From Diadema setosum (lineage: Eukaryota > Echinodermata > Echinoidea > Diadematoida > Diadematidae), in NCBI RefSeq assembly GCF_964275005.1, contig NC_092686.1, positions 40,139,511-40,203,510 of the forward strand: a stretch of 64,000 bases of DNA. The letters run 5' to 3'. The stretch's first letter is position 1; every line of letters begins with the position of its first letter. This document shows positions 31,755 through 45,300 of the stretch, in pieces. The position numbers and the translations under genes were made by a program. Below the pieces are notes generated by a model. The model saw only the letters and a list, made by a program, of their open reading frames with translations, was not told the DNA's origin and ran no database searches.

Positions 31755-33375
31755 TTAAGGTCTGAAGGGGGGTGCGTTCGCACCCAACGCACCTCCCCTG
31801 GTGACGCCCATGGATACCGAAGTCCTTCTTGCGTGTATTCCGTTGAACTGCATGTTAGGCGCGTGGGTGTCACGTGATAGCTTCGTGATAGCTTCTTTTA
31901 TGTCAGTTACGGGCGACATACGGGCTCTGCGAAGTACCTGCGCCACAACTGCGTGTTATCTGCGTACTAGTCGCCTGTGAGGTGAGTGCTAGCCTGAACA
32001 ATAGGCTGGTTCGAGTGGATGGGCAAACAATCATTTGTCAACTAGCTTTCAAGAAGTGAAGATGCCCCGTAGACGGAAAGTGCACAAGGGCAGAGAACGT
32101 CCAGTGGATGGACAGCCACAAAGCCCGGAAGATTAACAGCAAATGCATCAAATTGCTGCTGAAGTCCATTCGGCGGATGAAGTCCTGTCCGAAAGGGACC
32201 TGGTAGTCCTCGACGCCACAGAGGACAGAGGACAAAGAAGAGAATGAGCCCACAAATGGCACGCACTCCCTTCACATAGGCATAGATCAGTGGGCAACTT
32301 ACCTACTTCAAGTGGGTCAAATGCCTGTGAATTGCGGCGGCTACGGCCCTCCTACGGGTGTTCTGCGTGGAACTCTTCGGGCAATCCTCGCAACTCATCC
32401 GGAAATAGTTTTGGTCATGCTCAAAACTTTGCTGCGGGAAAATTGGACTAGCGTGCGCACCTTCGGGCAACTAAGGACGAGATAAGTGCTAGGTACTGTC
32501 AAGTTCGGGCCAACTGCGGAGAGCTCCGGGTAGCAAATTTGTTTCCCCGCAAGTCAAGCTTGTCCCCAGATACGGTATGACAAGGCCTTGAGCATGCTCA
32601 AAACTTGTTCCGGAAGAGTCACGGGAGTTGCCCGTAGAGGTACGCGCAGAACACAAGTAGGAAACCCTCACCGGTAACACCTCACAGGCAACTCCAAAGC
32701 AGGTACTTCGCAATCTCCGTAAGTCGCTCGTAACAGAAAATGGATCGGTTTCAAAGCTCTCACGCGAGTCACACGGAACGCACGCAAGTAGAAGCTAAGT
32801 AGCACGCGTCTAGTAAGTAAGAAACAAGTGCAAAAATTGCAAACATTCTTGTCCGCCCGCGGAAAATCTTCTACGTGCTTTAAACTACCTCCTCGCCACA
32901 AGCCCGCGTAGCTTGCCCGGACAGGTGTGACACCGCCTTTAAGGAGGCACCCGCGTATATGAAAATGGACCATTTTGGATGGCACGACCCAATTGAGTAT
33001 ATGTAAACAGGAAGAAATTATTCAGAGTTTGATTATCAACTTTTATGGAGTAACGTACCAAAAGGCTTATACCTGCTTGTATCGCGTAGTTCCTGCTCCA
33101 AGGGAAAGATATTCAATTTTCCCGAGATTACGTGAGAAAATAGAAATTGTTTATTTTGCGCTAACGGATAATGTTGTTATGCCTACACAAATTAGTGCCA
33201 TTATAGAATGTAATAAAATAAATGATTGAACTTTGATTCATTATGTATGGTGTGAGCAGTTGAATAAGGAAAAAACATTCTTATATTCATTATCAGCTCA
33301 CTTATTTGCTTATTGTGCTCCGTATCACACACATACACACAAATACGTACACGCACACACGCTCACACATAATAA

Positions 33376-33530
33376 AGACTCACACAATGGAGAAAGGAAA
33401 TATATGTGTGGATATCACAAGAGATTCATTCTCTTGTGAAAATCTGATTAATATTCTGATCGAAATGAAAATTTATTATGTGACCTATTATTACAAAATG
33501 TCGATCTACCTGACTGAAGGATCTGTAACC
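33376..33530 (+). repeat. Host repeat, uninterrupted copy
   Basis: The left part (ATGGAGAAAGGAAATA, then GTGTGGATATCACAA) matches the minus strand around 22957-22920. The right part (GTGAAAATCTGATTAA to GACTGAAGGATCT) matches the minus strand at 21285-21190. In the other copy these parts are separated by a LINE, and a MITE sits at the right edge. CA arrays on the left and TA/TG arrays on the right flank both copies. Confidence 0.75.
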
Positions 33531-33539
33531 TATAGGCCC

Positions 33540-33601
<62 letters not shown>

Positions 33602-33605
33602 ATAT
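33540..33605. repeat. (TA)n(TG)n microsatellite
   Basis: TA repeats pass into (TG)17 and then TATG repeats. It lies at the right edge of the host repeat. Confidence 0.85.
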
Positions 33606-34015
33606 TGTTTACCAAAACGCGCATTGATATTTGATACAAAAAACTGCTTGTACTGGTGCAAACATTAATTCGCGTAGTAAAACTCATTTCCAAATGCAGA
33701 AGCATTTTATGCATTTTCTTTTTTACAATTTTACCTTTGAATAATGTACTTTAGATAAGGACACAGAACTCTATATTTGACATAAATATTCTGACTATTC
33801 CAATGGAGTGCAAAGTTTGATAGGTTTATCCTATGTGAACTTCTCAATGCCCTCTTTTTTGTGTTACACAATACTATCATCATGTAGCAGTCACATCATG
33901 TAAACAAAGTCTAGTCCAAACATTGCCTGCGCAAGGGAATTAGTTAAACAGTAACAGGTTGAACAAAATGTTAATTGTTACAAGAGGCTCAAGTCTGCTG
34001 AGGAAGTAGTCGAAA

Positions 34016-34105
34016 ATGGCAGCCCACAACACAATCTTGTCAATACTTCTCGTCGTTTCGCTAGTTTTCCTCCTGGTAAGTCAATATATTAGACTAGTAA
34101 TTTCA
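34016..34105 (+). promoter_or_regulatory. Translation start of the PI-PLC-like gene
   Basis: CGAAAATGG has A at -3 and G at +4, a strong context, and exon 1 is exactly 20 codons in phase 0. No TATA box is obvious in the 130 bp upstream. Transcription may begin further upstream. Confidence 0.5.
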
Positions 34106-37100
34106 CCAAAATTGTTTTGTCTGTTCCTTCAATCTCTTTTAAATCTTTTGAGGAATGGTTACACGATGAGTTGTTAGTTCTTCCTGAGATTGATAGCGAC
34201 TGTTCGTATATAACGCACAAACAGAATGCTGCCGACAATCAAAATCAAGAGGTCTTCGTTAAAGAAGGGAGCCATTTCATAACCGACATTTCGCTGTCTG
34301 AGCAGGCTGAGGGCTCTAAAAGATCCACTGGTACCTGCAGAAGAACAAATCAATCGTACATCTAAAAAACACATTTCCATACATGTCCACGTTATCTCCC
34401 AAAGAGTATAATCAAGCAGAGTGTTGAAGTCTCAATAAAACCTGTCAAAACATTTCATACACAGCATATTTTATTTTGTGAAGACTGATTTGATAAACAT
34501 AAGCCTCACAATTAACATTTCAGTTTATGATACACTGACCATCGGTTTTTCTTTGTGCTCCAAGGTATCCACGTCCGTGTATGCTGACAATGAGTGCACG
34601 TCTAAACTGAGTGTTGAAGTGGAATGTGATGAGGTAAGAACATTGCGAAACATTTAGTTCACCAGTTCGCATGTCCAACGCACGACGAAGTTAGATGCCA
34701 CTCTGTGTATTGTCATATTGGTTTGGGTAAAAAGAATGAAATAACCCAATCAGAAATGAAAAGGAATGATTACAAAAGGTCATACAACGATAAGGCGGTT
34801 ACGGAAATTGCGCAATGCCTCACATGTTGTCATTCGGCAGGCTATAGAAATGATGACTTATAATGAATGAATTGGTAAAATTAGAATAGCATTGTGAACC
34901 TCTCCCAGTGGCTTTGAAATTGTAATGGAATTCCTAGTTATGATCACGATAATGATAATAATAATGATAGATAATAATGATAATATGAATGAACAATTCC
35001 CTCTTCTCTGCAAAACTTCCTAACCATACTTTTAGGTTGGGTTTATTTGATATTGGGTTTTTTTTTTTCCTTTTTTTCTTAATTCAACTTAAAATCGAAA
35101 CAATGCATTTGTCTTTCTAAAACTAGCCCAAACATTTCTACGAGACAAATATATCGCACTAGCACAGTCTCCTCCAAACTACAGGAACTAAAGGTGTTCT
35201 TGCAAATCACCGGTGATGATCAAAATTATAATCTAATGATAGATAACAGGTCTTAATTTGTTCATCATATCCAAAACAAATCTTTGCTTATATCATTTGG
35301 CTGCCAGTGAGGCTGTTACATCATTATATCTAATTTATGTGATTGTGATTAATATCAATTTTTAATGAAGTCGATTGAAAATTTGAAATTCAATTACTTT
35401 CTGAATTATGTTTGATGTTATTGTCACTCCTGCCTGATTTTATTTTTGTTTTGTTTTGTTTTGTTTTCAGCATTCTTGAAGACTCTATACTTGATTGTGA
35501 AGTGTAGTTTCACCTTAAGCTTTGTGTTATTGGGTCCCCTCGTTCATCAAAACGAATGTGATTTGGCTTTGTAATAATTAACGATAATAGTGGCTTTTTG
35601 TACAGCGCACACAGGTCCATCTTTCGGTGCTCATGGCGCTTTGTAATTTGTTTTTAGGTCAAGCTACTAGACTATACATGTGATTCTACATTATCGTTCC
35701 TTTATCATGTTTATAGTCAAGTTCAAAGCAAAATAATTTTGTCCTATTTAGTCCTAAATGGCAATGTTACTGGCTAGAAAAATATAGTTGTGAGTTTTTT
35801 TATATGAAAATCGGAAGAATTACTACGTCACTGTGTTGTTGTTAATTTACAGAAAGAAGAGAGAAAGAGAGAAAAATGGGGCCCTACGTCACTGTGGTAT
35901 TGAGTGAACATTCTTCGTATTCTCCCTTACGGGGAAAAACAACACTTTTCATAGTGATCTTTCTATCTCTTTCTTTCATTTTCCCTTTTCACTTATCTTT
36001 TTTAACAAATCATAGTCGTTGTCAGAATCATTTGTTTTAATCGTTCTCTTTCGAAGCATAGCATCTCATTATGTTGGTATTAGTTGTGTTAATCGAACTA
36101 AATTCTACGATGGAAAATAATGCAGCCGAGAAGGACATGAACTCGGAAGAAATGGCCATACGTGTAGCAAAATATATCAAGCTCTGCTATAGGAATATTT
36201 CTCTTGTTCTCTTGCCAGTGCACGGAATGGGGCCAGTGCGTGCAGGGATCCGTACCGGTAGAGGACTGGTTAACATTCGCCCTGAAGACACAGCGGGAGC
36301 TACAGGTAGCCTATACTGCATTCTTATCTTAACCCTTTGCCTATGGAAAGATGGTTGGGCCAGAGCAATGCTTATAAAGATTTCAGTATATCGTATATGG
36401 GACGGATTAAAACTGTTGGTCGCCACCCAAGCCTTTTATGCGTTCATTGGTCAAGGATTTACACAGCATTATTTTCGTTACGAGGTGTTCCACAAATACT
36501 TGTCTTTGACAATACTTTGGGCTACAGTTTGTTATTTCTAATGTTCAATAATCCGGCAATGAAAATGTTCGTTGCGGACCTACAGTTTGTGATTCTAGGT
36601 TCGTTTTAGAACGTACCTTTGAACCTTATTTTATTTTCGGATGAGACTCTTCGGAATAACTTCACAAGTGTAAGGATTAACGAAACCTTTCTCGTTTCCG
36701 CATTAAAGTATTCATCGAAGTAGGCCCTATACGGAATCCATGTAGGAAATATTGAGTTAACATTTGTATCAACTACACCATAATATTTGTTGTATAACAG
36801 TTAGCATTAATATATCTGACTGATAATTGTTTGAATTTTTCAGTTTCTGCAACCATGATTATTTCCATTTCAATGATGCATGAATACACAACAGAGATGC
36901 CACGGGTTCTTTAATTCGTACCGTATCGTCTTGTGTAAACATGACGTATTCGACTCCACTCGAAGATAGTCCTACCGATGTATACATACAGAGAGATACC
37001 AGTGTTCAAAAGCAAACCAAGTGTCACGTGTGTCTTCCCTCATTCACCCGATCTCTCTCTCTCTCCCTCTCTTTCTTCTAATACAGATTGACTTCACCTT

Positions 37101-37302
37101 TGACCAATTCATCATGCTTGACGTAAGTCAAGGAGGAGTATGAAATTAGAGTGATTATTTATTTGTATAACAATTATTATTATGATATGAGGATATCCAC
37201 CAAGCCTGGATCAAGTTATCACGCGATTATGAATGATTTCGTTAGATTTGGCGTTTTGATACAGACCATGAAGTAACAAGGCTGTCTGTCTGTATGTATG
37301 TC

Positions 37303-37350
<48 letters not shown>

Positions 37351-40300
37351 TCATTCCACGCCGCAAACACGAGTGTCCGGCAACTGTATGTCTGCGATTT
37401 TAGTTTCCATTGATTATTCTTAAATTTTGCCACATAAACACAACATCTCAATTGTCCATTGTAACAGTGTTTAAGATCAGTTTTATGAATTGCTTATTAG
37501 GTTTACTTGTCCACCAATGTCATATCCTGTAATATACTCGGAATACATTGGAATGTATAACATTGTTCCGATGTAATGTATGTCTCTGTTATTCTCATCT
37601 AATTTGTGTAGTCTCATAACAGTTTTCAAGCCAGAGCATATGGACTTAGATACGGAGGTAAGTGGTTGTTGCATTCTTTTGTCGATATAAATTGGGCCGG
37701 TGTGAAATAGCAGCAATTAAAAACTGCAACATATTGGTGACTTCAAAAAAAAAAAAAACACACACAGAAACTTTCAGAATTTCAAAAATTTCACTTTTGT
37801 TATGGCTAGACCTTAACAAATCTTTATAAAGCTAAATTCGTTGTACATAATGTTGTTTAGATGACATTCATGATCGGTGTTTTACGTATTTTGTGACATC
37901 ATGATCACAGTCATCTTTTTTTTTGTTATACGAAGGGCATCACTTCTCTTCATGTACCTACAGAATAATTTTCAATTCAAATTTATAAATCATTTTATCC
38001 ACTGACTTTATCTAAGGTCATGTGTTTAGCGTGGCATAAGTTCTCAAAGATAGCAGCAATTTAAAACTGCAACATAATTGTGGCTTCAAAAAAAAAATCA
38101 GAAACTTTCAGAAATTCAAAAAATTCATTTTTGTTATAGATAGACGTTAACGAGTCCTTATAAAGCTAAATTCGTTGTACATAATTTTGTTTAGATAACA
38201 TTCATGTATGATGTTTTACGTATTTTGTGACATCATGATCACAGTCATCATCTGTTTTTATTATACGAACGGCATTGTTTATCTTCATGTACCTACAGAA
38301 TAATTTTCAGTTCAAATTTGTAAATCATTTTATCCACTGTCTTTATCTAAGGTCATGTGTTTAGCGTAGCATAAGTTCTCAAATTCCCTCAAATTTTTGC
38401 TCTCTATACTGGCAGCATGGCGAATCACATTTTTTTTTCCTTTCGTGTTTGCAGCCAATGACACCTGCGTGTGGCCGCCCCCGTACCCCGAGAACTGCAC
38501 GAGCATCGGAAACCATGAATTTACGATACTCGACCAGCTCAACATGGGGATCCGAGGAATCGAAATGGATGTGTGGTGGTGTTACAATGCGGTAAGCACT
38601 AATGCAAGCGCCAAAGGAAATTAAAGGGGTGATAAACTACTGGTTGAGGTGACTAAATTTTTTTCGAGATACTTAGAAATCATTTTATGAAATGTTAAAG
38701 AGCATACTATTTTAAGATTAATTCAAAGTTTATTTGATGAAAACGGTTTTGAAATGGATGAGATAGCAAAAAAAAAAAAGCAAGGTAAAACAAAGAGATC
38801 CTAATAAAATGTACGTGGTTCCTACCTTCTCTTTTTTAGGATCGCTTTCTTTTGGATATCAACCATTTCAACTCCAATTTTCATCAAATAAATTTTGAAT
38901 TCCTCTTATTATTAAATGCTCCTTCATATTTCATAAGAGGTTTATCTTTATTAAAAACAAAAAAATCAGTTGCAAAAAAAAAAAGAATCCTCGTCAAAAA
39001 CGTTAGAAACCTGAGACCCCATCTCAAACGAAACTGTATACCATCCCTTAAATAAAAATATGCATTAAAAGGGATTGCATGATAGTATTGTTAAACACAT
39101 ATCCGTGTCACTGGTTTGTTGTTACTTTCAGTTTCGTCTCTGTCATCTCGGTACGCATGAATACCTTGGAGACTGCGAGGCGGACCACATGCTATACTCT
39201 GACGTCATTGATGACATAGGGGCCTGGCTAAACCAACCGGAGAACCAGAACGAAATCATACGTATCTATCTCAACGTGAGCTTCGTTCCGTTAACCTTTC
39301 ATACTGTATACCTTCTCTTTCAGTGGCGGATCCAGAGGGGGCGCAACCAGCGCACGCCCCCCTTTATTTTTCGCTAAAAACAAAAGAAATAAAAAGAAAA
39401 AAATGAAATGAAACCCGGAAGTGACACCAGAAATAATTAGTCACGCCCCCCCTCCCCTTTACAGAATTCCTGGATCCGCCCCTGCTCTTTAACAAGCAAG
39501 TTTGAACACATGCACACTCACACCTGAAACTAGATTATAGTTGTAACGTAATATTCGTGTATCTTTATGTTTTTCGTATCATTCAGTGATATTTTCATTT
39601 AACTATATGACGTGCATATAGGTATCTATTCATGTGAACCTATTGATCCTAAACAATGCAGTTTTGATTGATACAGTAGTACTTGTATGTGTGCAATTCA
39701 ATGCTAACTTTCCTATAAGAAAACATTCTACTTTATTACAGCATGTTTATTTTTCATGTCGTTTTGTTTTGTTTTGTTTTGTTTTTGTTTTGTTTTTTGT
39801 TTTGTTTGTTTGTTCGTTTGTTTGTTCTTGCTCTGCTTTGTAATGTTTTGTTCTGTGTTATTTTGATGTCATGATATCATGTAGCACTGCAATTTCTCAT
39901 CAAAAATGGATTACATGATTGGGCAAATAACAAAAAATAACAAAAAACGATTGCCCTGGTTGCCCAACTAAGGATGAGCTAATATAGATATACCAAACAT
40001 GGTAAATAAACACACAGACGAATACTTTGCGGTCATAGAGATGTCTTAGTGTCAATTCAAATATCGGCTGAAATCTGGTCTCTGTTTCCTTTCCTCACGT
40101 AAAATATCCATCAGGAAAAGCAAGATCAACAGCACGACGCCGAGATGAATTCGATCATTCAGGCAGCGTTTGGCAGCCGGGTTCTTACCCCTGCAGACCT
40201 CTCGGGGACGTACGGCGGACACTGGCCCACCATTAAGCAGATGAGAGAGGTACTGGACGGATGCAACGTCGATATTATGTTAAAGTGAAATGCAACAAAT

Positions 40301-42344
40301 ATTAGTACTCATTCTTTCGTATGCGTGAAAAATGTTTTTTTTTTTTAATCTAATATACAAAACAGAGTGAAGGGCTTTCCTTTCTATAATGGACAAAATT
40401 AGAAGGTTCTGTTGTAAAATACCAAATGAGATGTTGATTCCATCACGAATGTTGCATTTGTTTATTATCAGAAGATATTAGTTTATAATATTTATAAACT
40501 AATGATTACAAAAAAGTTTTTTTTTTCTTATTCTGCTCCTTATATAGGATGGAAAGAATGTCATACTCGCAGCTGGAGGCACAGATGGGTTCTTCACGCA
40601 CGGGGACGTGTACATTCATCCGCTGTACTTCGACGCCGATCTGAGGACAAATCTGGTAGATCTGCGATATGATTATGGGCCTTCGGTTTTGTCAGTCGTG
40701 CTTTAGAAAGCTAAACCAAATCATATCACAAGATGGCGCCAAACGATTTACGTGTTGTGTCTGCATCCATGAATGTATATACAAATATGTGGTTGCAAGA
40801 TTATTGCACTGGAGCTTGGAGCAACAACAACAACAACAACAACAAGCCAGTGATGCATTTTGTGAGAGTTCAAGGTCCAGAAAATATTGCTAGGAATAAT
40901 TTTCGATACAACATTGTTAAATAATTACATTTTGTATTAATATGCTACAGTCATATATGATATGTTAACACCTGCAAGGCTTATGGCTATTTATAAAGAT
41001 AACTACTAACACGTTTACTCTACCATCCCATTAGATTTGGGAAATGGTTTGATTAAGCTCTCTTGAGATCCCAAAGAGCAACACGCACAATGCTCTTCCA
41101 GCTACTTTAGCTGGAGAACTTTAATAAAATTCATACCATAGTATAAGCTGGCTTTCAGATAATTTCGCATTGGCGCCCCCTATCGTCGTCCGTTTACTTC
41201 ACGGTTCGACTTTTTCGATTATTGCCAAACGTATTTCATTAAATTCCGACACAGAGAAGTTTGTATTTGACGACATTTGACAATAATTAGAAGGTGAATA
41301 TTTCTTGATTCGTAAGAACAAACTTTATTGATGTAATCCAGTTTTATCTATTCCTGGCAGTTTACATCCTATCCCGAGTGCAGCGGCCGAAATAACTCCA
41401 ACATTGTGCGCGTCTACAGCGACAGTCTGCAATTTCCCCTGGTCACGAGTGGGTAAGCCTAGAGCTTATTATTTTAATGTTCACTTTTAGACTTACAGTG
41501 TAGAAGGATAGATCAAATCCAGTGTTTGCTCTTCAAACTGTCATTTTGCCAGTTTCAAAGCAATTCCTAGAAAATACTGACACGAGGAGTAATACTTTCT
41601 TAATAAATTTTGCAACCATAGTGGGAAGTTGGCAATGGTTGGGGAAGACGTAGCGTCCTTGCTCACAACAGTAATGTGACAATGATGCGGAAAAATATAG
41701 AGCAGATAAAAAAAGAAAGAAGGAACGTGTCGTGTTACAATATGAATGGAAAAGCAAAAAAAAAAAAGAAAAAAGATAGAAGCCCTGTTTCAAAATGTAT
41801 TTTACGATAGGGTCATGATGCAAAATAGTTTTATTGCAATAGTGCATTTGACACAATAATATTTTAAAAACGAAAGTAACCGGAAGCAGCAAAAATCAAA
41901 ATAACAAGGCACAGTGATTAACTCCAAGCATTTTAACATGAACGTTTTGTTTAGACACCGGGCCTACTATGAGCACTGGTAGTAAGATATCAATATGATT
42001 CAAAACTTACAACGAACATTTGTTATTCAATAATTTCAGATTATCAATTTTACGACTATCTATTCGGTGCTTAACGTGTAATTATTCATAGACAGTGTTG
42101 GGCAAAATATTGTTGAGACAAGTTTCACGTGTGTGAGTGTGTGTGTGTGTTATTTTTTTTTTTTTGGGGGGGGGAGAGGGGTGGCAAAAATGATACTAAA
42201 TTTCGATGCGCTTGTGATTGTAATTTACTTGTCCTTACTGAAACAAGTATGAGGGATCCTTCTGTACCACTACTGGAACGTGTTGAGGCATCTCACCAAA
42301 TACCAAGTAACTTCCTTTGAGATAACAATTATTTCGTACCACAT

Positions 42345-42378
<34 letters not shown>

Positions 42379-45300
42379 TGATGTTGCAATTTTCATAACA
42401 GCGGAATGCTGATAGTAATAGAGAGGATGACATAAGTTCTTCCAAATACAAATAGAATTTCGACAAAATAGACGTATAAACTGTGACGGTCAATATTGAA
42501 ATACTTTCCGGTTGGGTATATCAGTGTCAGTGGGTAAAGTTATCAAAGTATACGTTAAAAAACGCGTGACATTTCTAGTTAATCAATAATGGTTACATGT
42601 TTTCTCTAATGGGCAGAAGTATTTTTTTTTTCTTTTTGATGTGGTATTTGTACAAGGATGTTTGGATATTATAGAATAGTCTAGTACATTTGAATCATCC
42701 ACGAGGGAAAAACGTCAGGGTAGCGACTGATTTCCACAAATTCATAGAAGTAGAAACATAGACTGCTGTCAGAGATTTGTGTGTGCGTGTGTGTTTGTGT
42801 GTATACTATTATGGCCCAGTTCAAGTACTCTCTGTATATATAGTCATAAATACGATAATCAGTAGCTTACATGATAAGAACTATTACTTATAGAAAGATG
42901 ATAGACCTAGAAAATTCAATAAATTATTAGAATTGACGTGCATTTTATTCGATCAGATATTACAAGGGAGAGGACACCGTGGGATCAATTAAGAACCTCA
43001 GCGAGTACGTCCAGTGTCGAATCCAGTATCCCACCATGGATATGATTAACCCGGAGCTCCTCAGGACAGGGGTCTTTACATGGGCCGAAGGTCAACCGGA
43101 AGGAGAACTGGCATATGATTCCTGCGTAATGTTGAGGTAATGTAATGTTAAGAACAGTTTGAAAGTTTCTGAATCATGTCAAATGAACACTGTCTGTACG
43201 TATGTACTGTCTGAAGTATTTCTATAATCTTACTTTGCTGAATAAGATTTTGATAATGATCTTGCATAACAATGATTGAGGACATGTGGAATGTTCAGAA
43301 TTTTTCACAGGATGTGCTTTTTCCTACAGCACGTTTCCTACAGCAGTGACAACCCTATTCAAATAAAATTCTAGTAAAAACAGAATTATGCTGCTCTCAT
43401 AGACTGACTCGTTGTTGCAGACTGAGCAGATAGTATTTGTTCACTTATAGAAATGAACTGATAAGTTTATACTCGCGCCATTAGGTACAAATGAGTTTTG
43501 TGTGTACCGCATGAAGGCAGAGTACCTTGGTTTATATTCATCCCCATTTTTATGCCATGATATGTAACAGTGGGGTCGACCATCGGTGGTACGCTGCCTC
43601 AGACTGCGCCACGATCCGACGCTACAGCTGTCAGAACGACGTGGACCCCGAGGATTGGCGGATGAGCGACATGACGGGCCCCTACACGACCACTGAGAGC
43701 GTATGTCCCGACGGCTACACCTTCAGCATTCCCCATAATGGCTATCGGCAGCAGAAGGTGGGCGGATTTGAAGTCACGTGGTGTCAATTTCATTTCTTGT
43801 CATTTTTTTTTTAATAGATCATAGAGAACAAAATTACTTTGATATAGCATAAAGTCACGAAGAGTTAAAACGTATTCGGATGTGTAAAACATTACTATAT
43901 TGCCCATTAAATGGCATTTGTGATCTTAACTATGGTGCACTGCAAAAAGTCCGGTGTTAAATAAATGAAACACCGAGCTGGTGTTAAATTTCCGGTGCTC
44001 ATTCATGGTGTTAAATTAACACCTCCGGGTGTCATTTCAAAATATTAAATTGTTTTTTAACAGTTTCTTAGTTACTGCGCACTTCTTGTTAATTCTGAAC
44101 TTCAACAAGACGATAAAGAATTTTCCGATAAAGTACTTGATTTCCGAAAAAAATGTGAAAACACATTAACACCACAGTAACAAAAGGTGGTGTGGTCTCC
44201 TATTGAAGCTGGACGGGTGTTGTACCATTGAAATTAACACCACCAATATCAAATCAACACCATGCGGTGTCATTATTGAATTAACTCTAGCGCAGTGTCA
44301 AAAATATCACCAGCCACCGTGTCAAATTAACACCACGAAGTGCCAGGTGAACACTTTTTAACACCATCACAATACATTTGCTACACCTGTGGGTGTGGTC
44401 CTCTATTGAAGTTTGACCGGTGTTAGATTTAACACCCATGGTGTTAAATCTAACACCGATGTTTTTACAGTGTGCATTGTCAAACATAGATATCATGACT
44501 AACCACACTTATAATAAATGGATTTCTAAATAGATATTTCTTAGATATTTTAAAGGAAGATGCAACATCTTGAAGTAAATAATGACTTATGAGAACAACT
44601 GGATTAAAAAAAAATACTCTTGACTTGTTGCCCTGTTCAGCATCGCATTGAAGGTCCCGACTGTTTCGATATTTTCTGGTATGTTGACTAAAATTTGGTA
44701 TGACCCATTGTCTTGTTATAAGAGTTACTGTAGGCCTAAGTACAAACTCAAGCAGCTTTTATTGGTTTTAGCATGTTTAGGTTATAATATTTGGCGTATC
44801 AAGACTAAAGATTGGATGAATCAAATACGAGGTCGGCTGTTACAGCTCTAGCAAATTGCCTCAATTTCAGACATGCCGGAATTTAGCATTCACTGTTACT
44901 GTTATAGTAGCGCATGTAGTGTGCATGTTGCACAATTATTCGTCCTGTCTGACTCTTTGCTTCTATGAAGAAATGAACATAATCATGGAGAGGAGTTTCC
45001 CTAAATTCTATTGAGGATTTTTTTTTTGTAGAAATATCACGAGATGTGTCATTTCGTGATATCTGTTTTGCTAAATCAAGTCACTGTTGCCTTCAGTTGC
45101 TTAGAATATGCCTAAAGCTTCCATTGAAAATTAAAAAGATATTGAAACACCAAAGAATCCTTTCATTTCAGTAAAAAAAAAAAGAGAGAGACAATTCATT
45201 ATTATTCGACTGCCTTCACCGTCTTGAATTGATATGCCTTTGGAATTGGGAAGGTCAATAATACATCATGTAGGTATATGCATGTGTGTTTTATAATTAT

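Larger units (their letters stand above)
27207..31812. mobile_element. Middle-level TIR element with internal tandem arrays
   Basis: GATACC is duplicated on both sides (27201-27206 and 31813-31818). The inverted ends are GGGGCGTCACCAG and TGGGCGTCACCAG, and a second matched block (GGGGGTGCGTT and GGGAGGTGCGTT) lies further in. It sits inside the outer GTCACACC element and itself contains the 1,984-bp TTAA element copy B. Without that insertion it is about 2.6 kb. The rest consists of tandem arrays with GCGAGCGGAGCGAGC motifs. Superfamily not assigned. Confidence 0.65.
27077..32938. mobile_element. Outer GTCACACC-family element, interrupted by a nested insertion
   Basis: The left end is AAGGCCCTGTCACACC at 27077. 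The right end, read inward, is AGGCGGTGTCACACC, with TTAA just outside (32939-32942). The element proper is only 27077-27200 plus 31819-32938; the middle is another transposon. The right half shares long matches with 26640-26917, such as CAACTGCGGAGAGCTCC and ACTACCTCCTCGCCACAAGC. No transposase frame recognised. Confidence 0.65.

Noticed and set aside
36071-36541. 156-residue plus-strand frame
   Set aside because: It runs through an exon of the PI-PLC-like gene in the wrong frame and into both introns.
43527-43814. 95-residue frame as an independent gene
   Set aside because: It is exon 12 of the PI-PLC-like gene read past its splice sites.
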